Shown piece after piece: positions 12,006-20,556 of a stretch of DNA of 64,000 nt (within the stretch, counting starts at the first letter, position 1; every line of letters starts with the position of its first letter). Location: positions 1-64,000 of the forward strand of contig CALEZT010000089.1 of the NCBI GenBank assembly GCA_937927975.1, read 5' to 3'. Under the pieces are notes generated by a model, which was not told the origin of the DNA, did no database searches, and saw nothing but the letters and a program-made list of their open reading frames with translations. The translations under genes were made by a program, and so were the position numbers. The stretch comes from an uncultured Phycisphaerales bacterium. Lineage in GTDB: Bacteria; Planctomycetota; Phycisphaerae; Sedimentisphaerales; Anaerobacaceae.

Positions 12006-12737
12006 TCATTCCGGGCGCAGGAGAGCCTCTCGCCACTGCTGTCCCTCGGCGGCGCCGCAATCCATCCCGGTCTCGCGGTTCAGCAGGATCATCTCCGCGA
12101 TCGCCAGGTCCAGCGGCGTCGTGATCTTGAAGTTCTGCTCGATCCCGGGGACCAGTCGAACCGTTCGCCCATAGTGCAGCATCAGCTCCGTGTCGCTGGC
12201 GGGCGAGTAGCCCTCGCGATGGGCCCGCTCGTGACAGTCGCGAAACGCCTCCGTGCGGAAACTCTGGGGAGTATTGATCAGCCGCAACCGCTTGCGGGGC
12301 ACGATTCGTTCGGCGAACTCGTCCCCCTCGCACAGATTGTACTCGAGGGGCGTCGCGGTCGTGACGCAGTCGTAGTCCTCCGCCGCCACCCGCGCGATCA
12401 AGGCCTCCGTGACGAACGGCATCACCGCGTTGTGCGTGATCATCCGCTCTCGCTGCACGCGACGCAGCCCGTTGCGCACCGAATCGGCGCGGGAGTCGCC
12501 GCCGTCCACGAGCACGTAGTTGGAGATGCGATGCGCTCGCAACGTCTCGTCGGTGCGGTCCTTCTGGTCGGGGGCGCACACGATGTACTTGGTCCCGACA
12601 TATTCGAGTCTTTCGAACACTTCCAGGCCGTGAATCAGGATCGGTTTTCCGGCCAGTTCGATGAACTGCTTGGGCAACGAGTCCCTGGTCCTCGTTCCAC
12701 GTCCTGCAGCCAGCACAAGAAGATCTAGTGTATCCAT
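12006..12737 (-). CDS. IspD/TarI-family cytidylyltransferase
   Basis: 243-residue nucleotidyltransferase using CTP: LLVLAAGRGTRTRDSLPKQF is the pyrophosphorylase loop with the PKQF lysine, RADSVRNGL follows, then NTPQSFRTEAF and a late NFKITTPLDLAIAE. It could be IspD (methylerythritol phosphate pathway) or a TarI-like polyol-phosphate cytidylyltransferase. The next gene encodes a glycerophosphotransferase-like protein and IspF is not adjacent, so I lean to the second. The ATG at 12737 aligns with the family start; longer frames run into non-conserved sequence. No strong ribosome site is seen before it. Confidence 0.8.
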   Translation of the reverse strand: MDTLDLLVLAAGRGTRTRDSLPKQFIELAGKPILIHGLEVFERLEYVGTKYIVCAPDQKDRTDETLRAHRISNYVLVDGGDSRADSVRNGLRRVQRERMITHNAVMPFVTEALIARVAAEDYDCVTTATPLEYNLCEGDEFAERIVPRKRLRLINTPQSFRTEAFRDCHERAHREGYSPASDTELMLHYGRTVRLVPGIEQNFKITTPLDLAIAEMILLNRETGMDCGAAEGQQWREALLRPE

Positions 12738-12937
12738 GTATAATGCCACAACGCGACCATGAGGAACCAACAACGCACAGCGGGGATAACATGGCGTGAA
12801 CCCCATCCACCCAGCACCACCCAACTCTATCCGATCCTCGCGGCTCATGCAAGCCGAATGCCCCTCGGGGGTAAGCGGAGCGTGGCAAGGGCAGACCCGC
12901 CGCGAGGCTTGGCTACCTCTCAGCGGTCAGGCAATCG

Positions 12938-14353
12938 TCAGGCACATTCCATCGGGAAGTAGGCCTTGGCGTTGCGGAAGCTGATGTCCTCGACCATATT
13001 GCCCAGCAGAGGCATGTCGTTGGGCAGGAGGCCTGCTTCGACGTCGTTGCCGAGCAGGTTGCACAGGATCCGACGGAAGTATTCGTGCCGCGGGTAGGAC
13101 AGGAAGCTGCGGGAGTCGGTCAGCATGCCGATGAAGCGGGACAGCAGGCCCATGTTCGCCAGGGTCCGCATCTGGTCTTCCATGCCGTCTTTCTGGTCGA
13201 GGAACCACCAGCCGGAGCCGTACTGGAGCTTGCCGGGCGTCGAACCGTCCTGGAAGTTGCCGATCATCGTCGCGAACACCGCGTTGTCGCGCGGGTTGAG
13301 GTTGTAGAGGATCGTCCTGGGCAGCAGACCCTGGGCGTCCAGGCGGTCGAGGAACTTCGAGAGCGGGCGGGCGATTTCGAGGTCGTCGATCGAGTCGCAG
13401 CCGATGTCGGGGCCGAGCTTCCTGAACAGCCGCGTGCAGTTGTTGCGAAGGGCGCCGATGTGCAGTTGCTGCACCCAGCCCCGCTCCGCGTCCATGAGTG
13501 CGAATTCGACCATCATCGCAGACTTGAACTGCAGGGCTTCGCGGGGGCTCAAGGACCGGCCGGTGCGGATCTTGTCGAAGATCGCCTTGATCTCGCTGTC
13601 GGTGTAGTCCTCGGCGCAGGCGGTGTCCAGGCCATGGTCGGAGAGCCGGCAGCCGTGGTCGTGGAAGAACCCGTGGCGGTCGCGCAGGGCCTCGATGTAC
13701 TCGTGAAACGCGCCGATCTCCACGTTGCACAGTTCTTCGAGCTTGTCGATGAAGACGTTGAGCTTGGGCAGGTCCTCCACGGCCATCGCGGGATCGGGTC
13801 GCCAGGCAGTGTGGACCTTGACCTCGAAGCCGTCCTGTCGGATCTTGCGGTGGTGTTCGAGGGTGTCGAGGGGGCCTTCGGTCGTGCAGACCAGGCGGAC
13901 GTTCATCTTCCGCATGATGTTGCGGACGCTGAACGCCGGCGTGCGGAGCATCTCGCTGCACTCCTCGTAGATCTCCAGGGCGGTGTCGGGACCGAGTCGT
14001 CGGCCGGTGATGCCGAAGGGCCGGCGAAGCTCCAGATGCGTCCAGTGATAGAGCGGGTTGCCCAGGCAGGCGGGCACGGTCGCGGCCCACTTCTCGAACT
14101 TCTCCCAGTCGGTGGCGTCGCCGGTGACGAATTTCTCGGGGACGCCGTTGGTCCGCATGGCCCGCCATTTGTAGTGGTCGCCCTCGAGCCAGGCCTTCGA
14201 GAGGTTGTCGAAGCGATGGTCCTCGGCGATCCGGTGGGCCGGGAGGTGGCAATGATAGTCGTAGATGGGCATCTGGGCCGCGTGGTCGTGATAGAGCTTC
14301 CGAGCGGTCTGGGTCTGGAGCAGAAAGTCCTCGGTCATGAACGGGCCTGCCAT
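12938..14353 (-). CDS. uxaC: uronate isomerase
   Basis: 471-residue amidohydrolase-superfamily enzyme converting D-glucuronate to D-fructuronate and D-galacturonate to D-tagaturonate. The metal-binding HxH is in YDYHCHLPAH (His34, His36). WRAMRTNGV, the TTEGPLDTLEHH segment and the late GWWFLDQKDGMEDQM and SYPRHEYFRR blocks are all typical. The length matches UxaC. AAAGGAG sits five bases before the ATG. It points to use of pectin- or alginate-like uronates; no uxaB, uxuA or kdg gene is adjacent, though an SDR near 31 kb could serve a related step. Confidence 0.95.
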   Translation of the reverse strand: MAGPFMTEDFLLQTQTARKLYHDHAAQMPIYDYHCHLPAHRIAEDHRFDNLSKAWLEGDHYKWRAMRTNGVPEKFVTGDATDWEKFEKWAATVPACLGNPLYHWTHLELRRPFGITGRRLGPDTALEIYEECSEMLRTPAFSVRNIMRKMNVRLVCTTEGPLDTLEHHRKIRQDGFEVKVHTAWRPDPAMAVEDLPKLNVFIDKLEELCNVEIGAFHEYIEALRDRHGFFHDHGCRLSDHGLDTACAEDYTDSEIKAIFDKIRTGRSLSPREALQFKSAMMVEFALMDAERGWVQQLHIGALRNNCTRLFRKLGPDIGCDSIDDLEIARPLSKFLDRLDAQGLLPRTILYNLNPRDNAVFATMIGNFQDGSTPGKLQYGSGWWFLDQKDGMEDQMRTLANMGLLSRFIGMLTDSRSFLSYPRHEYFRRILCNLLGNDVEAGLLPNDMPLLGNMVEDISFRNAKAYFPMECA

Positions 14354-14410
14354 GGTTCTCCTTTCGCAACGGTGTCCGCGTCGGTTCCCGCGGGCGCGAA
14401 TCCTCTGCGG

Positions 14411-14644
14411 TCATTCGTCCTGGGGCTTCTGGTCGCTGCCGGGCCGTTTGGGCGGGCCTTTGAACTCGGCCATCTTCTTCGCCCAGTCCGACACTTCGGA
14501 ACTGGTCTTCTTGCGCTGTTGGGAGTACTGCTTGGGCTGCGTCGCCTCTTCCCGGTCGAGCTTGCGGTTATACAGCCAATACGCGATCCACCCGCCGCCC
14601 ACGACGAGGACGCCGATCATCATGAAGATGCCATACCAGCCCAT
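14411..14644 (-). CDS. small single-span membrane protein
   Basis: 77 residues: one transmembrane helix (about 3-24, GIFMMIGVLVVGGGWIAYWLY) followed by a highly charged cytoplasmic-type tail ending KRPGSDQKPQDE. It lies 57 bases upstream of uxaC on the same strand and may be co-transcribed. No family is recognised and the function is unknown. Confidence 0.6.
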   Translation of the reverse strand: MGWYGIFMMIGVLVVGGGWIAYWLYNRKLDREEATQPKQYSQQRKKTSSEVSDWAKKMAEFKGPPKRPGSDQKPQDE

Positions 14645-15243
14645 GGTGTCTTCCCTTCAATAGTTCCAGGCCCGAAGCGATCACCGCGCATCCGACATAA
14701 TAATGCAATCTGAAATGAGGGTCAACCCGGATTGGGAGGGCGCCGGAGGGACTCGCCAGGGACCGAGGGACCAAATGTATCAGCAAATCTGTTACAAACG
14801 GGTCCGGCGAAACCGGGTTTCGGTCTGTCCGCGGCGTGATTCCGGAACCGGACTTCCGGTGGTCGCAGGACGCCGGAATTGAAGTGACGGAGGCCCTTTT
14901 GTCGTGAAAATGAATGACTTCCGCCACGAAGGAGGCTGGCCGATGGAACGCCGCGGCGGACCCTGTGCCTGATCGCGGTCCACAATTCGGGGGTCGCGTG
15001 TTGACACGTCGCGAGGAAGTGGATATGACCTGTCGTATGAGGAGGGAGGGGATGCAGTGTGACGGAGAAGGTGGTTTTGGAGGCATCCGTATCAGGGACG
15101 CGCATGCTGTCCATCCTATCCCCGAGGCGTCGTTGCGTCGGAGCGCGGCGGCTGTCCGTTCTCTCTGGCGACCGGATGTGGTGAGTGCAAAAGCAACTGT
15201 TGCTTAAGGATTTGAGTGTCAGGTTCTATCAAGGAGGAATGCA
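14645..15243. other. 600-base gap without a convincing gene
   Basis: Short frames on both strands show no conserved motif. TTGACA at 15001-15006 with TATGAC 17 bases later (15024-15029) is a possible forward promoter for the sorted protein at 15244, with a leader of about 200 bases. A good AAGGAGG ribosome site occurs at the end of the gap. Confidence 0.4.
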
Positions 15244-15960
15244 ATGAAGCGCGCAGGGTCAGTCGTACTTTTGGTGTCAGTTCTGGTGATCGGCAGCACC
15301 GCGAACGCCTTTGTTCTGTCCGATGTGGATGGCGTCTGGAGCGATTGGGTGGGTGGCACCGGGGTCGTCACGCTCGACGGCGTGGCCAATCCGGATTACG
15401 GCAACCTGTCGCAGGACCAGATCCGCTGGGGCGGTCTCGAAGCCCTGGGAACGGTCGGCGTGCAGAGCGGTCTGGGCTTCACCGGGTCCGCTGGCTTCGG
15501 CGTGACCACGTCGTTCGAGCTCGGCGAGGCCTTCGCGATCGGCGAGCTTGAACACTTCAACTGGCCCATCGATGTCGGCACGAACGTCTCCAGCGTTCAA
15601 TTGACGGTCAATATGCTCTTCACCGATCCGCCGGGACTGAATGAGAGCGTTGCGTTCGCGCTGGTCATCGACGAGACCATCAACCTGCCCGGCCCGGTGG
15701 ACGACAGCATTTCCTTCCCGAGCACGATGCCCAGCATCCCGTTCAGCATCGCATGGCGGCAGTACACACTGGACATCCTGGGCTTCGGACCCGATGCGGA
15801 CACGATTCAGGGTCAGCTCCAGTCGCCGGAGAGCGCCGCCACCCAGACGTTCCTTTGGGGAAGAATCAATCCGAGTCCGGTTCCCGCGCCCGGCGCAATC
15901 CTGCTGGGGAGTCTCGGTGCGGGCCTGGTCGGCATGCTTCGCAGACGCCGGGCTTTCTAA
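15244..15960 (+). CDS. secreted protein with variant PEP-CTERM sorting tail
   Basis: 238 residues: a signal peptide (1-22, ending TANAF), then a beta-rich extracellular domain without recognised family, and a C-terminal tail of VPAPGA, a hydrophobic helix (ILLGSLGAGLVGMLR) and RRRR. This is the three-part layout of exosortase substrates, but with VPAPGA in place of the usual VPEP. The same variant is seen in the protein at 42058-42867. AAGGAGG lies just before the ATG. A strong terminator follows, so the gene is its own unit. It is probably a matrix or surface protein; no exosortase gene is in the window. Confidence 0.85.
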   Translation: MKRAGSVVLLVSVLVIGSTANAFVLSDVDGVWSDWVGGTGVVTLDGVANPDYGNLSQDQIRWGGLEALGTVGVQSGLGFTGSAGFGVTTSFELGEAFAIGELEHFNWPIDVGTNVSSVQLTVNMLFTDPPGLNESVAFALVIDETINLPGPVDDSISFPSTMPSIPFSIAWRQYTLDILGFGPDADTIQGQLQSPESAATQTFLWGRINPSPVPAPGAILLGSLGAGLVGMLRRRRAF

Positions 15961-15989
15961 CGCATCGTACGAGGAACATCGTTTCTCAA

Positions 15990-16025
15990 GGGCTGTGCGT
16001 CCCAGGGGCGCCAGCCCTTTTTTTT
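15990..16025 (+). terminator. intrinsic terminator after the sorted protein
   Basis: A hairpin with GGGCTG (15990-15995) pairing CAGCCC (16012-16017), extended inward by GCG/CGC pairing, is followed by eight T residues (16018-16025). Confidence 0.9.
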
Positions 16026-16112
16026 GTCGAGGCGCTGAGAACCGTTGCGTGTCCTCGGAGGCAGGGGGCTTTTGCGCTTGGACGGAGGGGGAAGCTCTGA
16101 TACTCTCTGGCC

Positions 16113-16895
16113 ATGTTCCCCAGGCGTAAGATCAAACTGCTGATCGCCTACGATGGCACCGAATACCACGGCTGGCAGATGCAGCCTGGGTTTCGGACGG
16201 TGCAAAGCGTCTTGTGCGACGCAGCCACCGCCCTGCTGCGATGCCCCACCCGCGTGGTCGGGGCCAGCCGGACCGATGCCGGCGTTCACGCCATGGGACA
16301 GGTCGGACTGATCAAGACCACCAATCCCATCGACGCCCAGCACCTGGGACGGGCGATCAACGAGTTCCTGCCGCGCGACGTCGCCGTGCTGGACGCGCAG
16401 GAGGCGTCGCCGGACTTCGACCTCGTCGGAGACGTCGTTCGCAAAGCCTACCGCTACACGATCTACACGGGCCGGGTCCGACCGGTGCGCCGGATTCGTT
16501 TCTGCTGGCACTACCCAGGCCGTCTGAGGCTCGACGCCATGCAGACTGCCGCCGGGCGTTTCGTTGGGACCCACGATTTCCGCTCCTTCGCAGCGTCGCT
16601 GGAACCGGGAGAGAACACCGTCCGCACCCTGTTCCGCTGCGAGGTCGCCTCCGGCGACGACGACTCGGACACCCTCACGGTCGATCTTGAGGGCGACGGC
16701 TTCCTGCACCACATGGCCCGCATCCTCGTGGGTACGCTCGTCGATGTCGGACGCGGGCACTGGAGACCCGAAGAGATGGCGGAGATCCTCGCCAGCCGCG
16801 ATCGCCAGGCCGCGGGCCACCTCGCCCCGGCGGGCGGCCTGTGCCTCGAATGGATCCGATATCGGCAGCGAGATACGGAGACGCCCCTTACGTAG
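16113..16895 (+). CDS. truA: tRNA pseudouridine(38-40) synthase
   Basis: 260-residue cytoplasmic enzyme making pseudouridine at positions 38-40 of the tRNA anticodon arm. The catalytic aspartate is Asp55 in GASRTDAGVHA. IAYDGTEYHGWQMQPGFRTVQ starts the fold, and FVGTHDFRSFA and GDGFLHHMARILVGTL are the other family blocks. The length is normal. It starts at the ATG at 16113, 88 bases after the terminator, and is convergent with the large secreted protein. Confidence 0.96.
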   Translation: MFPRRKIKLLIAYDGTEYHGWQMQPGFRTVQSVLCDAATALLRCPTRVVGASRTDAGVHAMGQVGLIKTTNPIDAQHLGRAINEFLPRDVAVLDAQEASPDFDLVGDVVRKAYRYTIYTGRVRPVRRIRFCWHYPGRLRLDAMQTAAGRFVGTHDFRSFAASLEPGENTVRTLFRCEVASGDDDSDTLTVDLEGDGFLHHMARILVGTLVDVGRGHWRPEEMAEILASRDRQAAGHLAPAGGLCLEWIRYRQRDTETPLT

Positions 16896-16982
16896 TCAGC
16901 GTCTCTGGAGCCGCGAGCCCAAGGCCTCTCCGACAGAGGGCCTGGGGGCGAATCGGATGTCCGCCACCCGCGTCAATGCCGG

Positions 16983-18914
16983 TCACCGCGCAGTCTGAGG
17001 TTGAATCCAGACTCGCCCCCGGGCCGGGATGGTGATCGCCAGCGACACCCCAGGCAGATCGGCAACGGGCGAGGCGGAAAGGACCTGTCCGGAGAACCGG
17101 TCGACGAATTCCACCGGGGCGTTCCTGTCGGTTCTGGTGACGATGTTGACGTCTTCCTGGGTGACGTTGAAGTTCTGAATCACGAAGCCGTCGTCGCTCG
17201 TCGCTGAGAAGGGATGGAACGTGATGCAACTCGGGCCGTGGGCGAGAACCGCTCTGGCCTGTCCTCCGGCAAGTCGGGGTCCTGCGTCCTCTGGGAATCC
17301 GCCGTTGAAGACCTCGCGAAGCCGGGCGAGCGGGCCCCCCTGCATCGAGAGCAGATCCAGAGGCTTGGGGCAGAGCAGGACCTCGCCGACCGCGTCGAAA
17401 TCCGCCTGGCTGTAGGTGTGGGTGTTGAGCAGCGAGATGCGGCCCTTTCCCGCGTCTCGCGTCCGCAGAAACAGCATGTCTTTGCCGTCCACTTTGCAGA
17501 CGATGTCGCGCGGCCCCTCGGAGGATTCGATTCGCGATTCGATGTCCACCTTGGCGCGGATCGTCTTGTCGAGCGAGCGAGAAAGCAGTTCGCCTGAGGC
17601 AGGGTTGGAAGCGACGTTCGCGTCCACATCGAGCATGCGGGCCAGCTCGCCGCCGCGAGGCGTCGCGATCAGGAGATTGGCGGTGACGATGACGCTGGCG
17701 CCTCGATCCAGGGCGGCCTTCACGCGTTCGAGCAGGGCGGGGTCGGCCGCCGCCTGGGCGGGCAGGAACATCACGGACGCCGATTCGGGGAACTGGTGCA
17801 CCGGGACCAGCGGGATTCCGAGCATGCCCAGGAAGTCCATCAGGTACATATCCCCGGCCGGGTCGCTGTTGGGCGGTTTGTAGGCCGGGACGCCCACGAC
17901 CGGATGCGTGCGGACGAACGCCGCCAGATCCGCCAGGCGGTCGAACTGCCCGACGAGCCTGGCGTGGTCGGGGTGGCCTTGCAGAAGATCGCCCAGATTG
18001 AAGAAGACCAGTTCCCTCGCGCCGGCCAGGACGCTCATGTAGGCCTGGTCGAGGAAGTCGTTCTCGGCGCAGTCGCCGTGATCGAACCAGGCGCCGCCGA
18101 TCTTGTCGCCTGCGATGCCGGCCAGCCAGCGATAGTTCACGAATCCCTCGTAGGGCTGGACGAAGCCGAAGCGTCGGGTGGTGCGACCTCGCGTCTCCGT
18201 CCCCACCCACACGCGGTCGAAGAGGCGAGGAAGGGTCTCGGTGTCGTAGCCGAACAGGTGGAAGCGGTCGTACCACTGGGGGTACTTGACGATCATCGTG
18301 ATCCTGGGATTCACCTGCCGGGCCGGTTCGAGGAAGAGCGACCGGGCCAACTGCGTCAGCAGGTCCCGTCGGTACGGGCCCCACGATCGCTGACCGCGGG
18401 CTTCGTCCGACTCCCTGCTGACGTCGCCTGTGCAGAGGAAATCGTCGACGATGAAGGTGTCGAAGATCGCTGCGGCCATCCGAACGATTCGTTCCACATC
18501 TCGCTGCGTCTTGGGGCTCTGCCAGTTGAACCAGTCGAGCGGTCCCTCCTGGCGAACGCCCACGTCGCCGCCGGGCACCGTGGCGATCCCGCCCACGACG
18601 TCTATGCCTTCGCGAACGAGCCAATCGCGGACGAAGACCAGGCGCTCAGACGAGACGGTGTGCCCGCTTCGATAGACCTCGACGTAGAGCCTGGTGATCC
18701 CCATCCGTCGGAGGGTTTCCCGCACGCGGGCCCGAAAGCCCTCATCGGCGGCGATCTGTTCGACCTGGTGCGAGGTCGCATAGGACGCCAGTCGAAGCGC
18801 GTCCAGGCGGGACTTTGCCTTTTCGTACTGGTCTTGAGCGAAGGAACGAGCCTGAAGGCTCGCCAAGACTCCCGCCGCAAGAATAAGCGTGATCCGAACT
18901 CGGGGCATCGACAT
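16983..18914 (-). CDS. large secreted protein, putative glycoside-hydrolase-like fold
   Basis: 643 residues with a signal peptide (about 1-26, ending RSFAQ). The first 330 residues read like a TIM barrel of the putative glycosidase type: LYVEVYRSGHTVSSERL, the IFDTFIVDDFLCTGD segment with paired aspartates, and WFDHGDCAENDF. The middle part (about 340-460) resembles a GATase-like/beta-galactosidase trimerisation domain (MFLPAQAAADPALLERVKAALDRGASVIV), and the end is beta-rich. I recognise no exact family and infer an extracellular carbohydrate-active role. The start at 18914 has AAAGGG five bases before it; a slightly longer frame has no such site. Confidence 0.65.
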   Translation of the reverse strand: MSMPRVRITLILAAGVLASLQARSFAQDQYEKAKSRLDALRLASYATSHQVEQIAADEGFRARVRETLRRMGITRLYVEVYRSGHTVSSERLVFVRDWLVREGIDVVGGIATVPGGDVGVRQEGPLDWFNWQSPKTQRDVERIVRMAAAIFDTFIVDDFLCTGDVSRESDEARGQRSWGPYRRDLLTQLARSLFLEPARQVNPRITMIVKYPQWYDRFHLFGYDTETLPRLFDRVWVGTETRGRTTRRFGFVQPYEGFVNYRWLAGIAGDKIGGAWFDHGDCAENDFLDQAYMSVLAGARELVFFNLGDLLQGHPDHARLVGQFDRLADLAAFVRTHPVVGVPAYKPPNSDPAGDMYLMDFLGMLGIPLVPVHQFPESASVMFLPAQAAADPALLERVKAALDRGASVIVTANLLIATPRGGELARMLDVDANVASNPASGELLSRSLDKTIRAKVDIESRIESSEGPRDIVCKVDGKDMLFLRTRDAGKGRISLLNTHTYSQADFDAVGEVLLCPKPLDLLSMQGGPLARLREVFNGGFPEDAGPRLAGGQARAVLAHGPSCITFHPFSATSDDGFVIQNFNVTQEDVNIVTRTDRNAPVEFVDRFSGQVLSASPVADLPGVSLAITIPARGRVWIQPQTAR

Positions 18915-19043
18915 GGCATCCCTTTCGCAAGACATCGCTCTGTGGGCTCAGTCAAACGGCCAACTGCGCCCTCGATGATACCGTCCGGGCTTCTGCAAGG
19001 TAAGGGACAGGGAGAGGATCGATGTGACGGATCGACCTGCCGC

Positions 19044-19181
19044 TCAGCGGCACGCCTCCTGGATGGCCATGCCGGCTTCTTCGATGTCCCGCCCCAGGCC
19101 TTCTATCGTGTTGCAGCCGATCGTCGAGACGCAGAACGCCGCCAGCAGACCCCAGAGAATCAGTTCGTACACACGTCGCAT
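19044..19181 (-). CDS. entericidin-like small lipoprotein
   Basis: 45 residues: a short hydrophobic signal (YELILWGLLAAFCVST) with lipobox IGC, then NTIEGLGRDIEEAGMAIQEACR, the pattern of entericidin A/B-like lipoproteins (CNTx-GxGxDIxxxGxAI). I start at the MRRVYEL methionine, which has GGTGGAG six bases upstream. Members are small envelope lipoproteins, some linked to lysis or stress. It lies downstream of the aminotransferase gene on the same strand, with 60 bases between. Confidence 0.75.
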   Translation of the reverse strand: MRRVYELILWGLLAAFCVSTIGCNTIEGLGRDIEEAGMAIQEACR

Positions 19182-19241
19182 AGACAACTCCACCTCCAGC
19201 CTATCGGAACCGACAGGACTCTCTTGCTTCATATCGAACGA

Positions 19242-20408
19242 TCAGTTCGTAAGAATGTCTCTCAATCCGCGGACCAGGCGGCCGATGCCCTCGGCGGCGC
19301 TGTCCTTCTGCAATGCGCCGTAGGCCACGCGGAGCAGGCACCGGTCCTGAACGCCGAACGTGCCGCCCGGGATGACCGCGACCTTGTGCTCCTCGATGAG
19401 CCGTCGAACCAGTTCCATCGAGTCCATCTTCGCGTGCATGCGAAGGAGAAGGTAGAACGCGCCGTCGGCTCGCGGGACCGTGACAAGGTCCTGAATCGCC
19501 TCCAACTCGTTCAGCAGGATCGCGCGAATCTCGCGGGTCTCGCGGAGCTTCGCATCGCAATAGGATTTCCCGACGCCCATCGCGCCGACCGCCGCCCATT
19601 GCGAGATGACGGGAGCGCAGATCAGGATGGTGTCCTGGATCTTGCGGATCGGCTCGAAGAGCTGCTCGGGAATCACCATCCAGCCGATCCGCCAGCTCGC
19701 GAAGCCGTAGGCTTTGGACAGCGAGTACAGCGAGATCGTGTGCCGTTCGCTGTCGGGGAACGAGGCCGGCGAGACGTGTCTGGCGCCGCCGTAGACGAAG
19801 TATTCGTAGGCCTCGTCGGAGATGTGGTAGATCCCGTGCTCGCGGCACAGGTCGTTCACCTGCCGGAGAGCCTGCTCGGGATAGACGGCGCCGCTCGGAT
19901 TGTTCGGGGAGATCGTGACCACCGCCCGCGTGCGGCTCGTGATCGCCTTCTCGATCAGGTCCGGCTGCAACTGGTAGCTCTCGTCCGTCGGCACGCAGAC
20001 GGCCTTGCAGTCGGCCATCGCGATGGCCATCTCATGGTTGAAGTAGTAGGGCAGGTTCAGGATGATCTCGTCGCCCGGGTCGGTAATGGCCAGGACCGCG
20101 TTGACGAAGCCCATGTTCGCGCCTGCGGTGACGACGATCCGCCGGCCGGGCCCGATTCGGACGCCGTTCTCCATTCCGAGCTTGCTCTCGATGGCTTCCA
20201 GCAGTTCGGGGATTCCCTGCACGAGCTTGTACTTGTGGTTCTGCGGGTCCGCGAAGAACCGTTCGATATACGCGGCCGTCTCCGGCGGCGGGCCGTAATA
20301 CGCAACGCCCTGGCCGAGGGAGATCGTGCCGGGATTGGCGCGAATCAACTCACCGACCACGGGAATGATCGGCGTCTGCACGGATCGCATCCGCAGGCTG
20401 TCGTACAC
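19242..20408 (-). CDS. class I/II pyridoxal-phosphate aminotransferase
   Basis: 388-residue fold-type I aminotransferase. The PLP lysine is in SLSKAYGFASWRIGW; TAGANMGFVNAVLA, PNNPSGAVY and SDEAYEYFVY are the other cofactor and substrate motifs. The most likely activity is aspartate or a related 2-oxo acid aminotransferase. The start is taken as GTG at 20408 with GGAG eight bases upstream; an ATG follows at 20390. It is cytoplasmic. The exact substrate is not readable from sequence. Confidence 0.9.
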   Translation of the reverse strand: MYDSLRMRSVQTPIIPVVGELIRANPGTISLGQGVAYYGPPPETAAYIERFFADPQNHKYKLVQGIPELLEAIESKLGMENGVRIGPGRRIVVTAGANMGFVNAVLAITDPGDEIILNLPYYFNHEMAIAMADCKAVCVPTDESYQLQPDLIEKAITSRTRAVVTISPNNPSGAVYPEQALRQVNDLCREHGIYHISDEAYEYFVYGGARHVSPASFPDSERHTISLYSLSKAYGFASWRIGWMVIPEQLFEPIRKIQDTILICAPVISQWAAVGAMGVGKSYCDAKLRETREIRAILLNELEAIQDLVTVPRADGAFYLLLRMHAKMDSMELVRRLIEEHKVAVIPGGTFGVQDRCLLRVAYGALQKDSAAEGIGRLVRGLRDILTN

Positions 20409-20443
20409 CGGCTTGTCTCCGGGTCAGGGTTAGAAGAAGATCA

Positions 20444-20540
20444 GCCACAGAGGGACACAGAGGTGAAGAATGGAAGTCAAGACAGAAGAGACGACTCCTC
20501 TCATCCACTTCTTCTCTGTGACCTCTGTGTCCTCTGTGGC
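20444..20540. repeat. inverted CACAGAG-type dispersed repeat
   Basis: The left arm 20444-20470 (gccacagagggacacagagg...) and right arm 20509-20540 (...cctctgtgtcctctgtggc) are inverted copies around a 38-base centre. It fills the gap between the aminotransferase and gnd genes. A related CACAAAG/CACGAAG form is at 38585-38666. I associate this repeat type with many environmental genomes. Confidence 0.75.
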
Positions 20541-20556
20541 AAAAGGCTCTTTGTCG

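Noticed and set aside
16920..16950. Terminator between truA and the convergent gene
   Set aside because: A hairpin (aggcctct with agagggcct) is visible but it has no T-run on either side.
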